Of a stretch of DNA of 64,000 bases, positions 45,995 to 54,817 are shown in pieces (position 1 is the stretch's first letter; each line of letters starts with the position of its first letter). Source of the stretch: Tissierellia bacterium (GTDB lineage: Bacteria > Bacillota > Clostridia > Tissierellales > Sedimentibacteraceae). Made by a program: the position numbers and the translations under genes. A model generated the notes under the pieces. It searched no databases. It saw only the letters and a list, made by a program, of their open reading frames with translations, and had not been told where the DNA came from. The DNA lies in assembly GCA_028709465.1 (NCBI GenBank), contig JAQVWY010000002.1:16589-80588 (forward strand), in the 5' to 3' direction.

Positions 45995-46612
45995 ATGGAT
46001 TCTAAAAGGATTGGAATAATGGGAGGAACCTTTGACCCTATTCATTTTGGTCATTTGGTTATTGCTAATGAGGTATTAGATCAATATCATATGGAAAAAA
46101 TTATTTTTATTCCTGCTGGCAATCCACCACATAAAAAAGATTCAAAAGCAAGTTCAATTGATAGATATATTATGACTAATTTAGCAACATTATCTAATGA
46201 TAAATTTGAAGTTTCTAATATTGAATTAATAAAAAAAGAAAAAAGTTATACCATAAATACTTTGTTGGTATTACGAGAAATTTATAAAGATGCAGAAATT
46301 TATTTTATTACTGGAGCAGATGCAATAATTGAATTACCAAATTGGTATGAATTTAAAAGCATAATAAAATTATGCAAGTTTATTGCAGTAACAAGACCTG
46401 ATTATAATACCCATGAAATAAAAGAAAAAATTCAAAGTATAATTGACATATATCAAGGTCAAATAGAACTTCTAAAAGTTCCTATGCTGCAAATTTCTTC
46501 CACTGAAATTAGAAATAGAATTAAAAATAATAGAACAGCTAAATATTTGTTACCTGAAGTTGTTGAACAATATATTGTCAAAAACAATTTATATGGAGAT
46601 AATAATGAATGA
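45995..46612 (+). CDS. nadD: Nicotinate-mononucleotide adenylyltransferase
   Basis: 205 residues from ATG 45995 behind GAGGAGAT. Nucleotidyltransferase fold: GIMGGTFDPIHFGHLVIANE, PAGNPPHK, FITGADAI and the C-terminal ISSTEIRNRI. Makes nicotinate adenine dinucleotide in NAD synthesis. It overlaps yqeK by 8 bp; nadD-yqeK-rsfS is a conserved Firmicutes order. Confidence 0.96.
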   Translation: MDSKRIGIMGGTFDPIHFGHLVIANEVLDQYHMEKIIFIPAGNPPHKKDSKASSIDRYIMTNLATLSNDKFEVSNIELIKKEKSYTINTLLVLREIYKDAEIYFITGADAIIELPNWYEFKSIIKLCKFIAVTRPDYNTHEIKEKIQSIIDIYQGQIELLKVPMLQISSTEIRNRIKNNRTAKYLLPEVVEQYIVKNNLYGDNNE

Positions 46613-47129
46613 TTTAAATATAGAGGAAATAAAATTAAAGCTTAAAAATTCTGTAAGTTCTAAAATATATGAACATTGTTTAAGAACCATGGATGAATCT
46701 ATAAAACTTGCAATAAAATATGATGAAGATATAAATAAAGCAAAAATAGCAGGTCTTTTACATGATTGTGGTAAATTGATAAATAAAAATGTCGGCAATT
46801 TAGAACATAGCATACTTGGAGCGGAGCTTGCGAAAAATAATTACTTAATTGAAGATGTTGACATCTTAAATGCTATAAGATATCATACAACTGGAAGGGA
46901 AGCAATGACTATGTTGGAAAAAATAGTATTTATTGCTGATAAAATAGAACCAAATAGAAGTTATCCAGGAGTAGAAGAAATGCGCTTATTGGCATATGAT
47001 AATATAGATAAGGCAATAATTAAATCTTTAAGAAGTACAATTGAATATGTAAATAAAAGAAATTTAGAACTTGATATAGAATCAGTAAAATCATTAGATT
47101 ATTTAATTAAAGGAGGCAATAATTTTTGA
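46605..47129 (+). CDS. yqeK: HD-domain hydrolase YqeK (symmetrical Ap4A hydrolase)
   Basis: 174 residues from ATG 46605, behind GGAGATAAT inside nadD. HD motifs: EHCLRTMDES, GLLHDCGKLIN, HSILGAELAKN, and RYHTTG. YqeK-type proteins cleave diadenosine tetraphosphate symmetrically. The stop overlaps the next start (4 bp). Confidence 0.93.
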   Translation: MNDLNIEEIKLKLKNSVSSKIYEHCLRTMDESIKLAIKYDEDINKAKIAGLLHDCGKLINKNVGNLEHSILGAELAKNNYLIEDVDILNAIRYHTTGREAMTMLEKIVFIADKIEPNRSYPGVEEMRLLAYDNIDKAIIKSLRSTIEYVNKRNLELDIESVKSLDYLIKGGNNF

Positions 47130-47494
47130 ATCTAGATAAAAAAAGTATTGAAGTAATATTAAGAGCATGTGACAATAAAAAAGCGTATAATTTTGTGGTG
47201 TTGGATGTATCAAATATCAGTTCAATAACTGATTGCTTTATAATATGCAGTGGTAACAATGAAAGACAAACGGTAGCCATAGCTGAAGAAGTTATAAAGA
47301 AATCACATGAAGAAGGTATCAATATTTATCATAAGGAAGGATTAGATACAGGAAGATGGATTTTATTAGAATTTGATAATATTATTGTGCATATTTTTCA
47401 AAGAGATGAAAGAGAAATATATGACCTTGAGTCTCTATGGTTCGATAACAATTCTTTAGAGGTAGAGGAATTTGGGATAAAAAATTGGAAATAA
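47126..47494 (+). CDS. rsfS: Ribosomal silencing factor RsfS
   Basis: 122 residues from TTG 47126 with AGGAGG 9 nt upstream. RsfS fold: VVLDVSNISSITDCFIICSG, ERQTVAIAEEV, EGLDTGRWILLEFDNIIVHIF and FYDLE-like YDLESLW. It binds ribosomal protein L14 and prevents subunit joining in starvation. Confidence 0.95.
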   Translation: MNLDKKSIEVILRACDNKKAYNFVVLDVSNISSITDCFIICSGNNERQTVAIAEEVIKKSHEEGINIYHKEGLDTGRWILLEFDNIIVHIFQRDEREIYDLESLWFDNNSLEVEEFGIKNWK

Positions 47495-47525
47495 TAAAAT
47501 TATATAAAACAAAGGAGAAATTTAT

Positions 47526-47915
47526 ATGTCTAATCAAGTAATAAATACAACAAATGCGCCAGCAGCAGTAGGGCCATATTCACAAGGAATTAAAGCAGGA
47601 AATACAATTTATGTTTCCGGTCAACTGCCAATAGATCCACAAACAGGTGTATTATATACAGGTGGGGATATAAAAGAGGAAACAAGAATATCATTAAGAA
47701 ATGTAAAGGCTATATTAGAAGAGGCAGGTGCAACATTAAATGATGTTGTAAAATGTACGGTTTTTGTAAAGAACATGGACCAATTTAATTTAATTAATGA
47801 AGCATATGCTGAATTCTTCATAGAAACAAAACCAGCAAGAGCATGTTTTGGAGTTGCAAGTCTCCCTAAAGGAGCTAATGTTGAAGTAGAAGCAATAGCT
47901 GTTATTAATAATTAA
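47526..47915 (+). CDS. ridA: RidA family enamine/imine deaminase
   Basis: 129 residues from ATG 47526 behind AAAGGAG. Typical features: [38 protein letters not shown] and [24 protein letters not shown] with the conserved arginine. It hydrolyses reactive 2-aminoacrylate made by PLP enzymes. Own terminator follows. Confidence 0.95.
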   Translation: MSNQVINTTNAPAAVGPYSQGIKAGNTIYVSGQLPIDPQTGVLYTGGDIKEETRISLRNVKAILEEAGATLNDVVKCTVFVKNMDQFNLINEAYAEFFIETKPARACFGVASLPKGANVEVEAIAVINN

Positions 47916-47955
47916 TAAGAAGGGGCTGTCGTAATACCGGCAACCCCTTCTTATT
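47914..47955 (+). terminator. Terminator after ridA
   Basis: AATAAGAAGGGG / CCCCTTCTTATT stem overlapping the ridA stop codon. Confidence 0.8.
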
Positions 47956-47980
47956 AAATAAGAGTATAAACGGAGGAAAA

Positions 47981-48820
47981 ATGTTAAATATAGGATGTCA
48001 TTTATCAATTTCAAAAGGTTATGAAGCTATTGGTAAGGATGCATTAAAAATTAATGCAAACACATTTCAATTTTTTACACGAAATCCAAGAGGAAGCAAA
48101 GCGAAGGATATTGATAGTGAGGATGTTAAAAAATTACTTCAAATAATGGAAGAGCATAATTTTGCAAAAATATTAGGTCATGCCCCATATACACTAAATA
48201 TTTGTTCTACAAACGAAAGAACTAGGGAATTTGCATTAGAGGTTATGGAGGATGATATTAGAAGAATGGAGTATTTGCCAAATAATTTATACAATTTTCA
48301 TCCTGGTAGCCATGTTAAGCAAGGTATAGAAATCGGTATAAAATATATTATTGATGCACTTAATTTATTGCTAAAACCTGACCAAACAACAATTGTGTTG
48401 CTTGAAACAATGGCAGGAAAGGGAACTGAAATAGGTGGAAGCTTTGAGGAAATAAAAATTATATTAGATGGTGTTAAACTGAAAGATAAAATAGGAGTAT
48501 GTCTTGATACATGCCATGTTTATGATGCTGGATATGATATAGTCAACGATTTAGATGGAGTCATTGATGAATTTGACAAAATAATAGGATTAGATAAATT
48601 ATATGCTATTCATTTAAATGATAGCAAAAATCCTTTGGCTAGTCATAAAGATCGCCATGCTAAAATAGGAGAAGGAACTATTGGCAAAGATGGTATATTT
48701 AAAGTTATTAATCATTCTAAATTAAGACATTTACCCTTTTATTTGGAAACTCCAAACGATTTACAAGGTCATGGAGAAGAAATTAAAATGCTTAAAGGAG
48801 CATTCAAAGATAATGGTTAA
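47981..48820 (+). CDS. nfo: Deoxyribonuclease IV (endonuclease IV)
   Basis: 279 residues from ATG 47981 behind CGGAGGA. AP endonuclease 2 family: [88 protein letters not shown] and LETPND, giving the three-zinc site. Cuts DNA at abasic sites in base-excision repair. Confidence 0.97.
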   Translation: MLNIGCHLSISKGYEAIGKDALKINANTFQFFTRNPRGSKAKDIDSEDVKKLLQIMEEHNFAKILGHAPYTLNICSTNERTREFALEVMEDDIRRMEYLPNNLYNFHPGSHVKQGIEIGIKYIIDALNLLLKPDQTTIVLLETMAGKGTEIGGSFEEIKIILDGVKLKDKIGVCLDTCHVYDAGYDIVNDLDGVIDEFDKIIGLDKLYAIHLNDSKNPLASHKDRHAKIGEGTIGKDGIFKVINHSKLRHLPFYLETPNDLQGHGEEIKMLKGAFKDNG

Positions 48821-48826
48821 ATAGAA

Positions 48827-48867
48827 AAAAATCATGACAACCCAGTTTAACTGGCGTCATGATTTTT
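48827..48867. terminator. Bidirectional terminator nfo / sulfatase
   Basis: AAAATCATGAC / GTCATGATTTT stem, with an inner CCAGT / ACTGG hairpin and A/T runs on both sides. Confidence 0.8.
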
Positions 48868-48881
48868 AAATATTTAGCTTA

Positions 48882-50756
48882 TTATTCGAATAAATCACTT
48901 GAATATTGATTTCCAAACATTTGATCATATTGTATCATATTAAATTTATTATAAATTTCCTTTTGATTATTATTTAAATTATAAGATGGATTGCCTAATT
49001 CATCTAAAACAACGCTCCTTGCATATCCTTTTGAAACATTTTTTATTTCATTTAAATATTTATAATACATAGGCATGTCCAAATCAAAAATATCCATAAC
49101 TGTAGGCAAAAGTTGAAATGTACTAATATTTCCAAGTTCACATTTAAATTCAGTATAATTGTTCCATACTACAATTGGTGTTCTGTATAAATTAAAATCT
49201 TTATCTAAATCTGTGTACCCTTTTTTTAAATAGCCAGTTTCTTCAAAAACTTGTTCAGTGTAATCACCTAATAAATTCATATGATCACCAAAGAAAACAA
49301 TTATTGTTGGTTCACCAATTTTTTCAAAATAGTCAATTAAATATTTTAGAGCCTTATCAGAGTAATTTAACCCTGTGGCAAGATCTTTAAGGCCATCTAC
49401 TACAGAATTTGATAAATTATTTGAACGGAATTTTACAATTTCACTTTCATTCCATTTATCAGAAGAATAAGCCATATGATTTTGCATTGTAACAGTATAG
49501 TTAAACAATGGTTTATCATTTTTGGATCTGTTTTTTTCAAATTCACTTATTATTTTTTGGGATACTTCCATATCACTTATAAGTCCACGTTTCAATTCTG
49601 GATTTTCAAAATTGTCTGCAGCAATAAAGTTATCAAAATATAGATTTTTATATGCGTTGTTTCTATTCCAAAACTCTCTGTTATTAGAGTGAATTGCTAA
49701 TGTGGAATATCCATTATTTTTTAAATATTTTGCAATAGAGAAAGATGGTTCTAAAATATATTGTTCATATGGTACTGAGTTTGGTGGTAAAAATTGATTA
49801 GCAAATCCAGTTAAAGCTTCAAATTCAACATTGCTTGTACCTCCTCCAAACTTAGGAGAAAAATTATAGCCAGAAATATAATTGTCTTGAAGATGTTTAA
49901 TTGTTGGTAACAGTTCATTTTCAAAATTTATGCCAGGTAGATTTGTTACATCCCAGAAGCCCTCACTCATAATGATAATAATATTAGGTTTAATTTTTTT
50001 TATATTGTTTTTGTTATTTTTGCTAGTTAACTCTTTTATGTCATTATTAATTTCTGTCATTTTTTGTTTTGAATAACTATCAGGAACATTAATTGCTAAA
50101 TTTGCAGAATTAAGAACAAATGCACTTACAACTCCATTGTTGTTATATGTTTCAGCTTGTTCCCAATTGTTTATACTTATGTTTAAATTGTTCAAAAATG
50201 CATCGTTAAAAAATGTAATATTTATATATTTTAATCCAATAAACAATATTACAAAAAAAGCTGCAGTTCTAACAATTATTCTAATTTTTAATGAAGGTGG
50301 TTTTTTAATCTTAATTTTTCTAGTAAAATAAATCAATGTTAAATACACTAATATACAAAATATAATAGCTAATGTTGGTTCAATTTTAAGTTGAGGTATA
50401 ATTTGCTTCAATTCAGAAGAAGAAGTTAGATCCCATGGTAAAAAAGGCTCATTTCTAAATTTACATTTATAGTAGTTAATTATAGCTAAAACAAAAGATA
50501 TAGCACCAGTTGAAGCTGTAGCAAACCCAAAAGATCCTATACATAATAAAGCTAAATATAATAAAACAATTAAAATATAACCCATAAAAAAAGGTATTCT
50601 ATGATCCAAAATCCAATTTACTGTATAAGCAATGTTTTCAAACTGAATAAATTGTATGCTCAACGAGAATAATAATGGTACAAATAGTATTAAACACAAA
50701 TAAATAAAAATTGTTTTATGTTTGTTTTGAATATTATTTATTAAATTATTTTTCAT
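48882..50756 (-). CDS. LTA synthase family membrane sulfatase
   Basis: 624 residues from ATG 50756 behind AAAGGAAT. Five N-terminal helices (to about residue 190) anchor an extracellular alkaline-phosphatase/sulfatase domain: IIIMSEGFWDVTNLPG, GGGTSNVEFEALTGF with the catalytic threonine, AIHSNNREFWNRN, and FFGDHMNLLG. LtaS-type enzymes polymerise glycerol phosphate or modify surface glycans. No lipoteichoic acid genes are next to it. It stands alone with its own terminator. Confidence 0.9.
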   Translation of the reverse strand: MKNNLINNIQNKHKTIFIYLCLILFVPLLFSLSIQFIQFENIAYTVNWILDHRIPFFMGYILIVLLYLALLCIGSFGFATASTGAISFVLAIINYYKCKFRNEPFLPWDLTSSSELKQIIPQLKIEPTLAIIFCILVYLTLIYFTRKIKIKKPPSLKIRIIVRTAAFFVILFIGLKYINITFFNDAFLNNLNISINNWEQAETYNNNGVVSAFVLNSANLAINVPDSYSKQKMTEINNDIKELTSKNNKNNIKKIKPNIIIIMSEGFWDVTNLPGINFENELLPTIKHLQDNYISGYNFSPKFGGGTSNVEFEALTGFANQFLPPNSVPYEQYILEPSFSIAKYLKNNGYSTLAIHSNNREFWNRNNAYKNLYFDNFIAADNFENPELKRGLISDMEVSQKIISEFEKNRSKNDKPLFNYTVTMQNHMAYSSDKWNESEIVKFRSNNLSNSVVDGLKDLATGLNYSDKALKYLIDYFEKIGEPTIIVFFGDHMNLLGDYTEQVFEETGYLKKGYTDLDKDFNLYRTPIVVWNNYTEFKCELGNISTFQLLPTVMDIFDLDMPMYYKYLNEIKNVSKGYARSVVLDELGNPSYNLNNNQKEIYNKFNMIQYDQMFGNQYSSDLFE

Positions 50757-50907
50757 TTTTTATTCCTTTAAATTATAATTGTCAATTCTAATCTGCATAA
50801 ATTGTATTTTAATATAAATTAAAATTTATTTCAATGATAATATATGTAAAATACACTGGATAGTTTATATGTAATTAGTGTTCTTAAACTTTATTGTATT
50901 CAAAATA

Positions 50908-50937
50908 ATAGGATAGATTAATATTAATCTATCCTAT
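50908..50937 (-). terminator. Palindromic hairpin after the copper-amine-oxidase-N gene
   Basis: ATAGGATAGATTAAT and its complement form a perfect 30-nt palindrome 40 bp after the stop of the gene at 50977. The downstream side is T-rich. Confidence 0.65.
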
Positions 50938-50976
50938 GGCTTGAAAGTAGTTTATTAAAACTAATTTTAGGGGTAA

Positions 50977-51957
50977 TTATTTTGTATTTATTATTATGTT
51001 ATTATCAATCATGTCAGCCGTTAAAACATTTAAAACTAATGTATAAAAACTTAATGGTACAAAAGTATTGCCATCTTTAATGACAGAATTTGTTTCTAAT
51101 TCAACTGCATCTTTGCCAGCAATATTAAATGTATTTTCGCCTATTTTAAAGGATATTTGTTCCCCAATTTGTATACCTCTGTTATCATTATTCCATGTTA
51201 CCTTATATCCTAATGCTTCTGATATTGCACGAACTGGAACCATGATGTTTTTTTCTTCATTAATATAAGATAATGGAGCTTCTATTATGTTATCATTAAC
51301 AATTATGTGAACCGCTGAATCATCAATTTGTTGTGATAAGACGATTATTTTTTTAGGTGTAGTTTGAGCTGGAATACTTCTAGTAGAAATATCATAAAAG
51401 ACAACAAGCTTTCTATTTGCAAGAACCGTGCTCAATTCCTCAATTGTAGGTTTTTTAATCCAATTTATAGCAGTACCATTTTCCCAAATAATTTCTATAT
51501 CATCACACAAATTAAGTTTCAGATTATTATCTTTACTTACTAAATCAGAATTAAATTTATCTGCTTTAATGTTTAAAGTTTCTGGAGCACATGCAACAAT
51601 ATCAATGCTATATTGTGGTGGATAAATCATAATCATTGGTTTATTAGCTTCATAAAATCCTATAATTTCCATACCCTCCTCAATTTTTATTTCATCAACA
51701 TAATATGTATTTTCAGTTAATACAAAATTTGCAGGTATACTATCTTTGCTTTCAACGAGAACCATTGTATTTCCGTTTACCTTTTCAGTTATTTCCTTCA
51801 CTATACCTGTGAATGAATAATAAAAAGGATATTCTTGCATTTCAGTTATCTCATCATTTAATGTTCCATTATCTTCTATATTTCCAAAAGAAGGGATAGC
51901 TGAAAGAGATAATGTTAATGCTAGTGCAATTGCTGTAATTTTTTTAAATATTTTCAT
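50977..51957 (-). CDS. Secreted protein with copper amine oxidase N-terminal-like domain
   Basis: 326 residues from ATG 51957 behind AGGAGGTTT. A signal peptide (about residues 1-25) precedes an unrecognised region with a beta-strand fold (residues 40-215), then a copper-amine-oxidase-N domain (about 220-326): INVPVRAISEAL-like MVPVRAISEALGYKVTWNNDN and NTFVPLSF. In Firmicutes this domain is a surface module unrelated to amine oxidation. Single gene. Confidence 0.85.
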   Translation of the reverse strand: MKIFKKITAIALALTLSLSAIPSFGNIEDNGTLNDEITEMQEYPFYYSFTGIVKEITEKVNGNTMVLVESKDSIPANFVLTENTYYVDEIKIEEGMEIIGFYEANKPMIMIYPPQYSIDIVACAPETLNIKADKFNSDLVSKDNNLKLNLCDDIEIIWENGTAINWIKKPTIEELSTVLANRKLVVFYDISTRSIPAQTTPKKIIVLSQQIDDSAVHIIVNDNIIEAPLSYINEEKNIMVPVRAISEALGYKVTWNNDNRGIQIGEQISFKIGENTFNIAGKDAVELETNSVIKDGNTFVPLSFYTLVLNVLTADMIDNNIIINTK

Positions 51958-52169
51958 AAAACCTCCTATGTAAATTATTACTCATAATATTAGACGAATT
52001 AATTTATATATTGTTCCCTATATAGAGTATAATTTTTATTTTGTACTTCATAAGGATTTAACTTATTCACGTTAGTGAAAATGTAGGTGGCTGAGTTTTA
52101 GGAATAAAATTTGGCTAAATTAAAATACCTGCTATTAATACTAGATTAATAACAGGTATTATTTGCTTA

Positions 52170-52637
52170 CTATTTACAACTTTTACCCGAAAAATTATAA
52201 ACAATAATTTTAAAAACAGAAATATTTCTTATCATATTATCGTCGAAAATAAATTCTTTTCCTGTTTGGTGCTTCATTAATATTGAAAGAGCATTTTTCT
52301 TTTCTTCATTATTTTCTATCTCAATTGACTTTCCATTTCCAATTATACTTTTAAATTTAAATCCATAATCGCAGGCAACGTTGCCTTCCATTAGGGCATG
52401 ATTGCAATCCATTTCAAATGCAATATCATTATTAATTTTTAATGCATTAATTTTTCTTCCTTCTTTTGCACTATGGAAAAATAATGTAAGCTGATTATTC
52501 TCATAAGAATAGCCATAGTTTAGTGGTACAATATAAAGTCCGTTATCGTCTTTTAGTGCAATTCTTAATACTTTGCATTCTTCGATGATTTGTAATAACT
52601 CATTAATTTCTTTTACTTCCCTATCTTTTCTTCTCAT
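52170..52637 (-). CDS. Pyridoxamine 5'-phosphate oxidase family protein (NimA-like)
   Basis: 155 residues from ATG 52637 behind TAGGAGGAA. Split-barrel flavin fold: LRIALKDDNGLYIVPLNYGY, LTLFFHSAKEGRKI, FEMDCNHAL and YGFKFKSIIGNGK. This NimA-like group may reduce nitro compounds or bind flavin or other cofactors. It follows the MATE gene on the same strand with 31 bp between. Confidence 0.85.
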   Translation of the reverse strand: MRRKDREVKEINELLQIIEECKVLRIALKDDNGLYIVPLNYGYSYENNQLTLFFHSAKEGRKINALKINNDIAFEMDCNHALMEGNVACDYGFKFKSIIGNGKSIEIENNEEKKNALSILMKHQTGKEFIFDDNMIRNISVFKIIVYNFSGKSCK

Positions 52638-52668
52638 TTATATTCCTCCTAGTTTAATATTTTTTAAT

Positions 52669-54027
52669 TTATCTAATTAAATTATTTAGCCAGTTTCCTC
52701 TTTTATAAAGAATATATCCATAAACACAAATTACTAAATTACTAAAGCTCATTGCAATCCATATTCCTATAGAACCAATATTTGTAAAATATTTAAAGAA
52801 TAATATCATTGGTAATCTTACAAACCATAATCTCGATATTTCCATTGACATTGCATATTTTGTTTGACCTGCTCCTTGAAATAACCCTTGAAAACTACTA
52901 AATATACACATTAAAGGTGTTGATATAGAAACATATAAAAGATATGTAATACCTTGATTAATAACTTCAATATCATCTTTTGATTGCATGAAAAAATTAA
53001 TTATATTAACCCTTTGCCAAATAAGAAATATACAACCTATCGTACCAATAGTTGATGATAAAATAACAGATTTTTTAAAACTGTCTATTGCACGCTTGTA
53101 ATTTTTAGCTCCTAAATTTTGACCGCAAATTGAAACAATTGCTGAACTAATTCCCATTGCAGGCTGACTAATTAATGCAGTAATTCGATTTACCATGCCG
53201 TAAGCTGCCATTGTTGCAGTACCATATGAAACAATAAAAGCATTTAAAACAATAAAACCTATAGAAGAGCCTGCTTGCCCTATAGATGAAGGAATTGCAA
53301 TTTTTAAACTTTTTATAATAATTTCTTTATTAAATCTAAAATTTTTAAAACATGGTTTAATAATTGTTTTTCCCTTGTATAAATAAATTCCACCAGCTAT
53401 AGCCAATAATACTTTTGATATTACTGTTGCTATGGCAGCACCTCCTACGCCCATATTGAAATTAAACATTAGTATAGGATCTAATATACAATTAATTACA
53501 GCACTTATTGCACTTAATATTGTTGGTACTATAGAATTTCCTTGTGAATTCATTATTGCATTAAATACGAAAAAATAAAATGAAAATGGTAAGTCTAATA
53601 AAGTTAATCTAAGATACAATGTACCAAAATATAACAATTTATCATCAGCACCCATAGCTTTAATTATAAGTTCGCTCACTAATAGACCTATTAACATTAA
53701 TATTATAGAAGACACTAATGACAACATAATCAATTGACTTGCATATGTATTAGCTTCGTGTTTTTCATTTGCTCCTAGTAGCTGTGAAATAATTGCAGTG
53801 GCTGCTACTGAAATTCCCATTCCAATAGCTATGTATAAAAAATTAATTGGCCATACAAAAGTTGTTGCTGCAAATTCTACTGATCCAATTTTGCCTATAA
53901 AAAATGAATCAACTAAATTGTACAATGTTTGTATAAAGTTATTGAAGGTGATTGGTGCAGCTAAATAAAAAATAGCTTTATAAATACTTCCATTCAAGAT
54001 TATGTCTTGCTTATTTTCTAATTTCAT
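52669..54027 (-). CDS. MATE family efflux transporter
   Basis: 452 residues from ATG 54027 behind GGGGGCT. Twelve membrane helices; MATE marks AAPITFNNFIQTLYNLVDSFFIGKIG, INLGIGAGM-like IAIGMGISVAATAIISQLLGA, and SQPAMGISSAIVSICGQNLGAKNYKRA. Exports cations or drugs with Na+ or H+. Probably in one mRNA with the flavin-type gene at 52170. Substrate unknown. Confidence 0.93.
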   Translation of the reverse strand: MKLENKQDIILNGSIYKAIFYLAAPITFNNFIQTLYNLVDSFFIGKIGSVEFAATTFVWPINFLYIAIGMGISVAATAIISQLLGANEKHEANTYASQLIMLSLVSSIILMLIGLLVSELIIKAMGADDKLLYFGTLYLRLTLLDLPFSFYFFVFNAIMNSQGNSIVPTILSAISAVINCILDPILMFNFNMGVGGAAIATVISKVLLAIAGGIYLYKGKTIIKPCFKNFRFNKEIIIKSLKIAIPSSIGQAGSSIGFIVLNAFIVSYGTATMAAYGMVNRITALISQPAMGISSAIVSICGQNLGAKNYKRAIDSFKKSVILSSTIGTIGCIFLIWQRVNIINFFMQSKDDIEVINQGITYLLYVSISTPLMCIFSSFQGLFQGAGQTKYAMSMEISRLWFVRLPMILFFKYFTNIGSIGIWIAMSFSNLVICVYGYILYKRGNWLNNLIR

Positions 54028-54153
54028 CCGAGCCCCCTAGGTGTATATTATATAGAAAACTTATAAAAAAAATTATCGTATCATCTATAATATATTTTTT
54101 GAAAAGCTTTGTCAACTATTGAAAAATAGGATTCTTACAGTAAATAAAAATAA

Positions 54154-54184
54154 GGATGTTTCACTATTTTTTAGTGCAACATCC
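54154..54184 (-). terminator. Terminator of the small gene at 54200
   Basis: GGATGTTTCACTA / TAGTGCAACATCC stem (one mismatch). On the minus strand it is followed by TTATTTTTATTTA. Confidence 0.85.
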
Positions 54185-54199
54185 CAATAACATTTGAGT

Positions 54200-54367
54200 T
54201 TAATGCATAGAGTTGTTATAAAAACTATTATTTTTATTATTTGACATTTTGTTTGACATATTGCTTGCTAAACTCTTAATTTTAGGAGTAACAGCATAAA
54301 CGGCTGCAGCACTTAAACCTAAGCCAATTATTCCAGCTGTTATAGATTTATTCATTTTTATTTTCAT
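54200..54367 (-). CDS. 55-residue membrane-associated protein
   Basis: ATG at 54367, with GAGGTGAT 7 nt upstream; TAA at 54200-54202. The protein starts MKIKMNKSITAGIIGLGLSA (one hydrophobic stretch, residues 8-27) and ends in an Asn/Ser-rich polar tail (SNMSNKMSNNKNNSFY). It resembles small YtxH-like proteins in layout only. Strong ribosome binding site and dedicated terminator support expression. Function unknown. Confidence 0.65.
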   Translation of the reverse strand: MKIKMNKSITAGIIGLGLSAAAVYAVTPKIKSLASNMSNKMSNNKNNSFYNNSMH

Positions 54368-54431
54368 ATTTATCACCTCATATATAGTGTTTCAAAAAAA
54401 AAAATACATATACATAGGGTGATATAAAAAA

Positions 54432-54803
54432 TTATGTTTTATATTCCTTAAATTTTATCAAACCTTGTTTAGATAAATATTTTAAATATGTTATCAATCT
54501 ATACAATTCATTATTTATATCATTTTTATATCTATTAGCCATAAGCTTTGCAATATCATATACAGTTTTTTTACCATCAATAAACTTCCATACTGTGGTA
54601 CACCGTTCATCTAAATTTAAATAAGTTATAGATTTTTTATTAACCATCCATGCTAAAAAATTTTTAATTGGATCTGAAGTTTTTAAACATAAAACAATTT
54701 TTTCGCCCTCATTTTTCCAGTCATTATGTTTTATTTCTGGTATAAATAATAAAAAATTATGTTTTGTGTCAATAGTATTATTTGACATATTTTTATTTTT
54801 CAT
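54432..54803 (-). CDS. PqqD family protein
   Basis: 123 residues from ATG 54803 behind AGGTGAAA. The PqqD/RiPP-recognition fold is in residues 50-120: TYLNLDERCTTVWKFIDGKKTVYDIAKLM, then LITYLKYLSKQGLI, a winged-helix-like peptide-binding domain. In RiPP systems PqqD binds the precursor leader. Here no radical SAM or precursor gene accompanies it; instead it follows the OPT gene by 14 bp and must share its mRNA. Residues 1-45 are an extension without clear features. Confidence 0.85.
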   Translation of the reverse strand: MKNKNMSNNTIDTKHNFLLFIPEIKHNDWKNEGEKIVLCLKTSDPIKNFLAWMVNKKSITYLNLDERCTTVWKFIDGKKTVYDIAKLMANRYKNDINNELYRLITYLKYLSKQGLIKFKEYKT

Positions 54804-54817
54804 AAAAATTTCACCTA

